Shown here: positions 1 to 6,363 of the stretch, piece by piece
Position numbering within the stretch: the stretch's first letter is position 1
Layout: every line of letters starts with the position of its first letter
Assembly (NCBI GenBank): GCA_028281925.1
Contig: JANQIX010000105.1
Span: 1 to 37,834 of the forward strand
Reading direction: 5' to 3'
Length of the DNA stretch: 37,834 nt
Source of the DNA: Alphaproteobacteria bacterium
Lineage (GTDB): Bacteria; Pseudomonadota; Alphaproteobacteria; DSM-16000; Inquilinaceae
Notes under the pieces: generated by a model
What the model was told of the DNA's origin: nothing
The model's input: only the letters and a program-made list of their open reading frames with translations
Databases searched by the model: none
Made by a program: the position numbers and the translations under genes

Positions 1-348
1 GTCCGGCGTCAGGATCGTCGGGCTGCCGCCGCCCCAATGGATGCGCGAAACCGGCATGACCGCCGGCAAGGCATCCGCCACCCGGTCAATCTCCTGCTCC
101 AGCACATCGAGATAGGCCGAAACGGGCGCATACCGGCGCGTGATCTTGGTGTGGCAGCCGCAGAACCAGCAGAGGCTGTCGCAGAACGGGATATGGAGAT
201 AGAGCGAAACCGCCTCGCCCGGCGACAGCTCGCTGAGCCAGCCAGCATATGTCTCGCCGGAGACGTTGGCATGGAAATGGGGCGCCGTGGGATAGCTGGT
301 GTATCGCGGCACGGGCCGGTCGTATCGTTGCAGCAACGGTAGATCCAT
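1..348 (-). CDS. hemN: Oxygen-independent coproporphyrinogen III oxidase, N-terminal part (cut by window edge)
   Basis: Radical-SAM enzyme that converts coproporphyrinogen III to protoporphyrinogen IX without oxygen, in cytoplasmic haem synthesis. The reading frame starts at the ATG complementary to 346-348 and runs off the left edge after 116 codons. The N-terminus has the HemN pattern RYDRPVPRYTSYPTAPHF. The iron-sulfur motif CxxxCxxC follows at about residues 56-63, inside HIPFCDSLCWFCGC, which is the HemN form rather than the HemW form. A GGGSPT segment (SAM binding) lies near residue 107. The 143 bases upstream, up to the next gene, hold no coding region, and I found no clear FNR-type palindrome there. 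The family call is sure; length and C-terminal domain cannot be seen. Confidence 0.93.
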   Translation of the reverse strand, partial: MDLPLLQRYDRPVPRYTSYPTAPHFHANVSGETYAGWLSELSPGEAVSLYLHIPFCDSLCWFCGCHTKITRRYAPVSAYLDVLEQEIDRVADALPAVMPVSRIHWGGGSPTILTPD

Positions 349-491
349 GGTGCCCCAAGTCTAACCGGACTGCCGTTCGTCTTTCCAATCCTTCAATCTG
401 TGCTGCTGCCTGCAGCGCGCCCGTCTCGAAGGGGCGATGGACATCTACGGCCGAGGCTGGGGTGCGCCGGCCCTATCGGCCGACGCCGGCA

Positions 492-1181
492 TCAGACGAT
501 CCCGCCGGTTTCGGCGAATAGCGTGGTCCGCACGGTCAAGAACCGCGTCACCTCCACGTTCCGAACAGTGACGGCGTGGCTGCGGCCATTGGCCCGTACC
601 GCCAGCACCTGGACACTCTCGTCGCGCATCGGCGCGGTGCTGCCTTCAAGACGCGACGGATCGAAGAAGTTGCCGTCCAGCGCGAAGAGGTTGCACACCA
701 GCACTGCAGCATAGACGTTGCGCACGCTCTGCACGTTGGCACGGCCTTCGCGGATCACGCGCTCGCCCGGCGCCTCCAGCGAGCCGGCGGGCGCTGGCAT
801 AAGCTCCGTCAGGCTGTACCGTCCATCAGCGTCCAGCCGGAGGCGGCGCGGCTGCCCCCAGTCGCCATGGGCCGGCCCGATCAAATAGGTGATGGTGAAG
901 TCTTCCGGCACGACATAGGTGCTGCGGTCCGGTTCAGCGCAGGCACTGGCTGCCACATCGGCGGCAATGGGCGTGCTCGGGTCCGGCGGCAGCATATAGG
1001 TCAGCATCTCGTCCAGCGACGGATTGCCTGCGGGCGCCATCGCCGATTCGCTGGCCGCCGTGGGCTCTGCCTCGCCGACGGACGCCGCTTCCATGCCGCC
1101 GCTGGACTCACCCCCACAGGCGGACAGGCCCAAGGCCACAACCGCCAGAACCGGGCGCAAGAGATCGATCCTCAGCTGCAT
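492..1181 (-). CDS. Hypothetical lipoprotein
   Basis: Predicted 229-residue lipoprotein of unknown function. The ATG at 1181 is preferred over an in-frame GTG two codons upstream because a strong GGGGGG ribosome site lies 7 bases before it. The N-terminus is a type II signal peptide: Arg-containing start, hydrophobic stretch at residues 7-19, then lipobox LSAC with Cys22 as the lipidated residue. A Gly/Ser/Glu/Ala-rich linker of about 40 residues follows, then a compact C-terminal region (about 85-229) with mixed beta-strand character. I recognise no catalytic motif. It lies tail to head with the metallophosphoesterase gene upstream, about 125 bases away, so co-expression is possible but not shown. 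Confidence 0.75.
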   Translation of the reverse strand: MQLRIDLLRPVLAVVALGLSACGGESSGGMEAASVGEAEPTAASESAMAPAGNPSLDEMLTYMLPPDPSTPIAADVAASACAEPDRSTYVVPEDFTITYLIGPAHGDWGQPRRLRLDADGRYSLTELMPAPAGSLEAPGERVIREGRANVQSVRNVYAAVLVCNLFALDGNFFDPSRLEGSTAPMRDESVQVLAVRANGRSHAVTVRNVEVTRFLTVRTTLFAETGGIV

Positions 1182-1270
1182 CGTCACACCCCCCTTATGA
1201 CCACGCTTTCGACACGATATCGCATTTTGCGCGATTGTCGCGGTCTGAACGAGGGGTGGGACAGAACGCC

Positions 1271-1305
1271 GGCGACCCCGAGCCGCCGCCGGCGCGGGGG
1301 TCGCC
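1271..1305 (-). terminator. Terminator-like hairpin after the metallophosphoesterase gene
   Basis: A perfect 9-bp inverted repeat, GGCGACCCC and GGGGTCGCC, begins directly next to the TAA stop of the leftward gene and encloses a 17-base GC-rich loop. No run of T follows, so it may terminate weakly or protect the mRNA 3' end. Confidence 0.5.
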
Positions 1306-2274
1306 TTACATCGGATGCAGGTTCTCGCGCACCATCAGCGGCCGGAAAGCGAACGGGCTCTCGTCGCCCGGATAGACGGTCACGGCGACGCCATGCACCT
1401 CGCGGGCACCCATCACCTGCAGCCGCGTGACCGTTTCGATTGTGAAACCTTCGGCATCACGCAAAGGCTGATCGATGATCAGCAGGTGGGCGTCGCCCTG
1501 GACCAGTAGCACCGGACCGTCGAAGGTTTCGGCACCTTCGGTGAACGCCTCCAGGGTGTCGCGGAAACCGCTCTGCCCCCAATGCCGCTCATAGAACCGC
1601 GGGTCGGCCTGGAAGGCGAAGACGATGCCGGCGTGGCCTTCCGCCTCGGCCATGGCAAAGGCCTCTTCGATCCAGGCGATATTCGCCTCGTTGCGGGCGA
1701 AATACTCCGTCACCGCCTCCAGCGTGCGCTCGAAGCCGTTGTTGGAGCCGACGACATGCACGGTGACGAACAGCACGTTGCCGTGCACCCAGCGCGCATT
1801 TTCCACCATGTCCGTGTAGTCCGAGACGTCGGACTGGCGGGTGACCGGCATGGGGTTCGCGCCGAGGCTTTCGGCTGCCGGGAAATGCGTCTCGCGCACA
1901 TAGGCCAGCCGCTCCAGCGGGTCGTAACCGCCGGCGCGGGTGCGGTGGCAATCGGTCCATTCGTTGTCGCCGGGCGTGTAGACCAGCGGCTGTTCGAACA
2001 GCATCAGCTGGTCGAGCGTCGCCTGCAGCATCTCGTCGGAGCATTCGGTGCCGCCGCTCTTGGTATCGCCGACATGGATGGAGAAGACCGGCTCCATCGT
2101 GTTCACGCGGTCGATCAGGCGCTCGAACCGGACGTAATCGTCAGGCAGGTTGTAGGGCATGTCGCCAAGGGCCACGAAGGTAAAGGGCTCGTCCTGCGCG
2201 TGCGCTGGGTCCGCTGCGGCGACCACCGCCAGGCCACAGGCGGCAGCTAACCATTGGCTGAAGCGTTGGGTCAT
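1306..2274 (-). CDS. Secreted calcineurin-like metallophosphoesterase
   Basis: Predicted periplasmic phosphoesterase of 322 residues; substrate unknown. The start at 2274 gives a clean Sec signal peptide (MTQRF start, hydrophobic core at residues 8-21, AHA-Q cleavage near residue 26). A longer frame reaching 2394 would bury this signal. Metal-binding blocks are recognisable: LGDMPY (Asp38), HVGDTKSG (Asp70) and PGDNEW (residues 102-106, the GNHE position). Near the C-terminus QGDAHLL fits a late His ligand. The first block lacks the usual DxH histidine, so the metal site may differ from classical family members. It is convergent with nothing, and a hairpin follows its stop codon. Function beyond the fold is inference. 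Confidence 0.8.
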   Translation of the reverse strand: MTQRFSQWLAAACGLAVVAAADPAHAQDEPFTFVALGDMPYNLPDDYVRFERLIDRVNTMEPVFSIHVGDTKSGGTECSDEMLQATLDQLMLFEQPLVYTPGDNEWTDCHRTRAGGYDPLERLAYVRETHFPAAESLGANPMPVTRQSDVSDYTDMVENARWVHGNVLFVTVHVVGSNNGFERTLEAVTEYFARNEANIAWIEEAFAMAEAEGHAGIVFAFQADPRFYERHWGQSGFRDTLEAFTEGAETFDGPVLLVQGDAHLLIIDQPLRDAEGFTIETVTRLQVMGAREVHGVAVTVYPGDESPFAFRPLMVRENLHPM

Positions 2275-2464
2275 TTTCGGTCTTGTCTCCGCTGGCGTCG
2301 AGTTCGGATCGCCCATACTACCCGTGGCGCCGCGGCCGGTGATGACGCTTCGGTGAAAGGGTGCCGAACGGGTCGTCGCAGGGCGCGTTGACACGCATCA
2401 CGGCGTCCCGCATGGAAGGGGCTGGAACGAACGGCCGGCAGCAATCCGGCCAAGAGGGCGATGC

Positions 2465-2674
2465 ATGGCGGATTGGCGAAGTCGGCGGTTGTGGCAGGGG
2501 ATCGGCTATGGCGCATCCGCCGCCTGGATGCTGGGGATCGTGATCGTCACCGGGAACGACACCGGCCATCCGCTGTTCCAGTACATCTTCATCGTGCCGC
2601 TGGCTGGCTGGATCCTGGGCCTGCTGGTGGCCCGCTATCTGCTGCCCCCCAGGCCGCCGGACCGAACGGACTAG
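2465..2674 (+). CDS. Small two-segment membrane protein
   Basis: 69-residue hypothetical inner-membrane protein. The ATG at 2465 follows an AAGAGGG ribosome site at 6 bases. An overlapping ATG at 2461 lies in another frame and is less well placed. Two hydrophobic segments are visible, at about residues 12-29 and 39-61, separated by a short polar turn (NDTGHP), and the C-terminus is basic and proline-rich. It ends 7 bases before bluB and probably shares its transcript. No family recognised; a link to cobalamin metabolism is only suggested by position. Confidence 0.65.
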   Translation: MADWRSRRLWQGIGYGASAAWMLGIVIVTGNDTGHPLFQYIFIVPLAGWILGLLVARYLLPPRPPDRTD

Positions 2675-2681
2675 CCGCGCG

Positions 2682-3353
2682 ATGACACAAGACCCTGCCT
2701 CGTCGGCGGCGCAGGAATGCGCACCTGCGTTCGACGCGGCCTTCCGCGCGAACCTGGCTGATCTGATCGCCTGGCGGCGCGACGTCCGGCGGTTTCGCAC
2801 CGATCCCGTGCCGCAGCGCTTGCTCGACGGCGTGCTCGATCTCGCCTGCCTGGCGCCATCCGTGGGCAACAGCCAGCCCTGGCGCTTCGTGCGGGTGGAC
2901 GCGCCTGCGTCCCGACAGGCGGTGAAGCGGAACTTCGAGCGTTGCAATGCGGAAGCCCTGGCCGGCCAGCCGCAGGACCGGCGAACCCTCTATGCCAGAC
3001 TGAAGCTGGCGGGGCTGGACCAGGCGCCGGTGCATCTCGCCGTCTTCTGCGACGAAGGCACGGCCCAGGGCCACGGCCTCGGCGCCCGCACGATGCCGGA
3101 GGCCCTGCACTATTCCGTGGTCACCGCCATCCACACCTTGTGGATCGCAGCCCGTGCGGAGGGCCTGGGCGTCGGCTGGCTGTCGATCCTGGAGCCTGCC
3201 GCCATCGCCCGCGACCTGGACACACCGACCGCCTGGCGGTTCGTCGCCTATCTGTGCATCGGCTGGCCGGTGGAGGAGCACACCGATCCGGAATTGGTCC
3301 GCCACCGATGGCAAGACCGGGCGTCCGACTGCCGGAAGGTGCTGCAACGGTGA
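2682..3353 (+). CDS. bluB: 5,6-dimethylbenzimidazole synthase
   Basis: Flavin-dependent, oxygen-using enzyme that cuts reduced FMN to make 5,6-dimethylbenzimidazole, the lower ligand of cobalamin. The 223-residue product is close to the usual BluB size. Nitroreductase-fold signatures are clear: RRDVRRF at about residues 32-38, then APSVGNSQPWRF at about 58-69, which in BluB lines the flavin site. The C-terminal GVGWLSIL and AYLCIGWP segments also fit. It follows the small membrane gene by 7 bases. Its presence suggests that the organism makes its own B12 lower ligand. The distinction from ordinary nitroreductases rests on the SVGNSQPWRF block. Confidence 0.9.
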   Translation: MTQDPASSAAQECAPAFDAAFRANLADLIAWRRDVRRFRTDPVPQRLLDGVLDLACLAPSVGNSQPWRFVRVDAPASRQAVKRNFERCNAEALAGQPQDRRTLYARLKLAGLDQAPVHLAVFCDEGTAQGHGLGARTMPEALHYSVVTAIHTLWIAARAEGLGVGWLSILEPAAIARDLDTPTAWRFVAYLCIGWPVEEHTDPELVRHRWQDRASDCRKVLQR

Positions 3354-3474
3354 GGGACCGTTCGGCGACACGATCGCGCATCGGGGGGAATGGGGGCCCA
3401 GCCAAGCTTCCCAGCAATCGTTGCGCGATGATAAAGCGCGCCGACTTAGGATTTCGGGAGGGGGGGACCGGGTC

Positions 3475-4347
3475 TTGAACCCATTGACGGATATCGTGCT
3501 GCCGCTGGCGCTGGCCTTCATCATGCTGTCTATGGGGCTGGCGCTGACGCCGGCAGACTTTGTCCGGGTGGTGCGCAGGCCCGCCGCGGCTCTGATCGGG
3601 CTGACTTCGCAGATGGTGCTGCTGCCGCTGTTGGCTTTCGCCCTGGTGTCGGCTTGGGGGGCGGTATGGGTGATGGACCCGTCGCTGGCGGTAGGATTCA
3701 TGATCATCGCCGCCTGCCCCGGCGGCGTCACGTCGAACCTGCTGACCCATCTCGCCCGCGGCGACACGGCCCTGTCGATCAGCCTGACGGCGGTGACCAG
3801 CGTGATCGCCAGCGTCACGATCCCGCTGATCGTGACCGTCTCGAAGGCTTGGTTCCTGGGGGCCGAGGCGCCGCCACTGCCGCTCTTGGGCACCATCGCC
3901 GGCATCTTCGCCATCGTCACCTTGCCGGTACTGATCGGCATGGTGATCAAACGGCTGCGCCCCGCCCTGGCGGACCGCATCGAACCCACGTGCCGGCACG
4001 CCGCCACAGCACTGTTCGTGGTGATCGTGCTGGCCGCCGTAGCCGTCGAGTGGCCGCTGCTGGTCGCACATTTCGGCGAGATTGGCCCGCCCGTCCTGGT
4101 CCTGAACCTCGCCTGCATGGCCATGGGCTGGAGCGTCGCGCGGCTGGCCCGGCTGGGGCGCGACCAGGCCGTGGCGATCACGCTGGAAACGGGCCTGCAG
4201 AACGGCACGCTAGCCGTGTTGATCGCCGCCACGTTCCTGGCCAGCGACCTGATGGTGGTCCCCGGCGCCGTCTACAGCCTGTTGATGTTCTTCACCGCCG
4301 GCGCCTATGTGGCGGTGGTAGCGGCCCGGCGGCCTGCCAGAGCGTGA
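3475..4347 (+). CDS. Bile acid:sodium symporter (BASS/SBF) family transporter
   Basis: Predicted secondary transporter for an organic anion, 290 residues in the inner membrane. I choose a TTG start at 3475 because a strong GGGAGGGGGGG ribosome site lies about 7 bases upstream and the protein then begins MNPLTDIVLPLALAF, typical for the family; the first in-frame ATG would remove part of the first membrane segment. About nine hydrophobic segments are visible. The family block ACPGGVTSNLLTHLARGD occurs at about residues 80-97, and GLQNGTLAV at about 240 matches the second conserved crossover region. Substrate is unknown; members carry bile acids, pantoate, pyruvate or related anions. It ends 17 bases before a tRNA gene on the other strand. 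Confidence 0.88.
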   Translation: MNPLTDIVLPLALAFIMLSMGLALTPADFVRVVRRPAAALIGLTSQMVLLPLLAFALVSAWGAVWVMDPSLAVGFMIIAACPGGVTSNLLTHLARGDTALSISLTAVTSVIASVTIPLIVTVSKAWFLGAEAPPLPLLGTIAGIFAIVTLPVLIGMVIKRLRPALADRIEPTCRHAATALFVVIVLAAVAVEWPLLVAHFGEIGPPVLVLNLACMAMGWSVARLARLGRDQAVAITLETGLQNGTLAVLIAATFLASDLMVVPGAVYSLLMFFTAGAYVAVVAARRPARA

Positions 4348-4364
4348 CCGCAGATGGCCACTCA

Positions 4365-4449
4365 TGGTGCGGACGGCGGGACTCGAACCCGCACACCCGA
4401 AGGTAAGCGATTTTAAGTCGCTTGTGTCTACCGGTTCCACCACGTCCGC
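4365..4449 (-). tRNA. tRNA-Leu (anticodon UAA)
   Basis: An 85-nt cloverleaf with encoded CCA end. Acceptor strands GCGGACG and CGTCCGC pair fully. The anticodon arm is AGCGA-CTTAAAA-TCGCT, giving anticodon TAA, and a long variable arm (ACC-TTCG-GGT) marks it as class II. The T arm is GCGGG-TTCGAGT-CCCGC. It is oriented opposite to the flanking protein genes. Confidence 0.97.
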
Positions 4450-4571
4450 GTTTGTAGCCGGCACGCGGCCACGCCGCACGGTACGGCGGTGGTCGGCCCC
4501 GTTGCAAGCGCGCCAAGCCGTGCACCAGTGCGTGGTTGTCAGCGGCCGGGCGGCGGCGTTAGAAGCGTAAG

Positions 4572-4757
4572 ATGGAAATCAACGGCACGAACTGGACCGC
4601 GCTTGCCTGGCTGGGGCTCGCCTTCCTTCTGGTGGCGCCGGCGCTGCCGCGGCTGATCCGCAACCCGCGGGCGCTGCACTATATTGCCGTCTGGCTGGGC
4701 ATCATCGTGGTGCTGGGCCTGATCTACCGCCTGTTCGGGCCGTCGCTGATGCAATAG
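4572..4757 (+). CDS. Small two-segment membrane protein
   Basis: 61-residue hypothetical protein with two hydrophobic segments, at about residues 9-25 and 36-53, joined by a basic loop (LPRLIRNPRALHY). Codon third positions are rich in G and C, as in neighbouring genes, which supports real coding. The start at 4572 has only a weak purine-rich stretch (AGAAG) upstream. It is convergent with the CinA-like gene, with 9 bases between the stops. No family or function recognised. Confidence 0.6.
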   Translation: MEINGTNWTALAWLGLAFLLVAPALPRLIRNPRALHYIAVWLGIIVVLGLIYRLFGPSLMQ

Positions 4758-4766
4758 GCGCCGGCG

Positions 4767-5549
4767 TCAGCCGGCATCGTCCGCCAACGGGGGCTCGCCT
4801 TCGGTGACCTGCGGCTCTTCGCCGTGGGACCGGACCAGCACGGCAACATCCTCCGTCGCGGCGCCTAAGAGCCAGGGGTCGTCGGCGCGCAAGACCAGGC
4901 TGACGCCGAACCGGCCGGCACGGAAATGGGGGTAGCTGCCGATGGACACGTCGGGATGCCGCTCTTGAATCTGGCCCAGCCCCTCGGCCAACGTGCCTTC
5001 GCCCAGCCAGCAGGTCACGGTGCGCGACAACAGCGGCCGGCCGCCCACCAGCTCCAGCAGCACGCCATCCAGCATCGCCCGCATGATCGTCGGCACGCCG
5101 GCCAGGACATAGACGTTTTCCATGCGGAAGCCCGGCGCCCGGCTGACCGGATTGTCCACCAACGCCGCCCCTTCCGGCACATCGGCCATGCGCAGGCGCG
5201 CGGCGTTCAACTGGCCCGGCTCATAATGGCTTTCCAGCCGCCGCACGGCCTCAGCATCACGCATCAGCGTCACGCCGAACGCCTTGGCGATGGCCTCTGC
5301 CGTGATGTCGTCATGCGTCGGGCCGATGCCACCGGTGGTGAACACGTACGTGCACCGGGCGCGCAGCGCATTCACGGCCTCGATGATGGCGCCTTCGTCA
5401 TCCGACACGACGCGCGCTTCGACGAGGCGGATGCCCCGCTCGTTCAGCTCGCGGGCGAGATGGGGCAGGTTGGCGTCACGGGTACGGCCCGACAGGATCT
5501 CGTTGCCGATGATCACAAGGGCGGCGGTTACAGGCTCAGCGGCAGTCAT
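4767..5549 (-). CDS. CinA-like molybdopterin-binding domain protein
   Basis: 260-residue cytoplasmic protein of the MoaB/MogA fold, related to the N-terminal half of CinA. The family core LVIIGNEILSGRTRDAN is at about residues 9-25 and TTGGIGPTHDDITAEAI at about 65-81. Full CinA also has a C-terminal nicotinamide-nucleotide amidohydrolase domain, and this is absent, so the role may be limited to nucleotide or ADP-ribose pyrophosphate handling (inference). The start at 5549 (MTAAEPVT) begins directly at the domain; a longer frame upstream to 5816 would run through the spacer before sfsA and shows no coding character. It is divergent from sfsA, as often seen in alphaproteobacteria. Confidence 0.85.
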   Translation of the reverse strand: MTAAEPVTAALVIIGNEILSGRTRDANLPHLARELNERGIRLVEARVVSDDEGAIIEAVNALRARCTYVFTTGGIGPTHDDITAEAIAKAFGVTLMRDAEAVRRLESHYEPGQLNAARLRMADVPEGAALVDNPVSRAPGFRMENVYVLAGVPTIMRAMLDGVLLELVGGRPLLSRTVTCWLGEGTLAEGLGQIQERHPDVSIGSYPHFRAGRFGVSLVLRADDPWLLGAATEDVAVLVRSHGEEPQVTEGEPPLADDAG

Positions 5550-5638
5550 GGGGCACCGACTTAAGCCCCGCGGCCGCGCTTGCCAAGCCCGTAGAGCAAG
5601 CTTGGCAAGCGCAGGCCGCGCCGCTAGCGTCCGCCGCC

Positions 5639-6352
5639 ATGTATCTGCCCACCCCCCTGATCCCCGGTCGGTTGGTTCGCCGCTACAAGCGGTTCCTCGC
5701 CGATGTGACGTTGGACGATGGCGGCGCCGTGACGGCGCATTGCCCCAATTCGGGCTCGATGATGGGCTTGTCGGCACCGGGGCTTCCGGTCTGGCTCTCT
5801 CACAATGCGAGCCCAACGCGCAAATATGCTCATACGCTGGAGCTGGTGGGCTCCGCCGACGCGCTGGTCGGCATCAACACCGGGCGGCCGAACGGCCTGG
5901 TAGCCGAAGCGATCGCCTCAGGGCGAATCGCGGAACTGGCCGGCTTCCCGACGATCCGGCGTGAGGTCCGGTATGGCCGCAACAGCCGTATCGACCTGCT
6001 GCTGGAAGGAAACGGCGACCGCCCGTTATTCGTGGAGGTGAAGAACGTCCATCTGCAGCGGCCCGACGGCCCACATCCGACAGCGGCTGAGTTTCCAGAC
6101 AGCGTCACGGCCCGCGGCGCCAAACACATGCGTGAACTGGCCGACCAGGTGGCCGAGGGCGCACGGGCCGCCGTGGTCTTCCTGGTCCAACGCGGCGACT
6201 GCGACCATTTCCGCGTGGCAGCCGATATCGACCCCGGCTACCGCGATGCTCTGGCCGACGCCATGGCCGCCGGCGTGGAGGCGCTATGCTATGCCTGTCG
6301 CCTCACCACCGAGACGATCGAGGTCGATCGCCGACTGCCCGTGGTGCTGTAG
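5639..6352 (+). CDS. sfsA: SfsA family nuclease-like DNA-binding protein
   Basis: Homologue of the sugar fermentation stimulation protein, 237 residues, normal length. The N-terminal OB-like part includes the family blocks RRYKRFLADV and HCPNSGSMMGL (about residues 14-43). The second part carries a PD-(D/E)XK-like core: RIDLLLEG (Asp near residue 118) followed by FVEVKNVHL (Glu-x-Lys near 131-133), as known in SfsA structures. The physiological role remains poorly defined; E. coli SfsA was named for effects on maltose genes. It lies upstream of map and radC in the order common for alphaproteobacteria, but here a large leftward gene separates sfsA from map. Confidence 0.93.
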   Translation: MYLPTPLIPGRLVRRYKRFLADVTLDDGGAVTAHCPNSGSMMGLSAPGLPVWLSHNASPTRKYAHTLELVGSADALVGINTGRPNGLVAEAIASGRIAELAGFPTIRREVRYGRNSRIDLLLEGNGDRPLFVEVKNVHLQRPDGPHPTAAEFPDSVTARGAKHMRELADQVAEGARAAVVFLVQRGDCDHFRVAADIDPGYRDALADAMAAGVEALCYACRLTTETIEVDRRLPVVL

Positions 6353-6363
6353 CCGTTCGCGGC

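Noticed and set aside
2388..2416. TTGACA consensus as promoter of the small membrane protein-bluB pair
   Set aside because: The -35 is perfect, but no acceptable -10 lies 16-18 bases downstream (CATGGA), so I did not list it.
2589..4232. Long minus-strand frame opposite bluB and the BASS transporter
   Set aside because: Shadow of two well-recognised genes; product is Arg/Ala/Ser-rich without motifs.
4364..4570. Plus-strand frame with an RTAGLEPAHPK-like start
   Set aside because: Antisense translation of the tRNA-Leu gene, a frequent misannotation.
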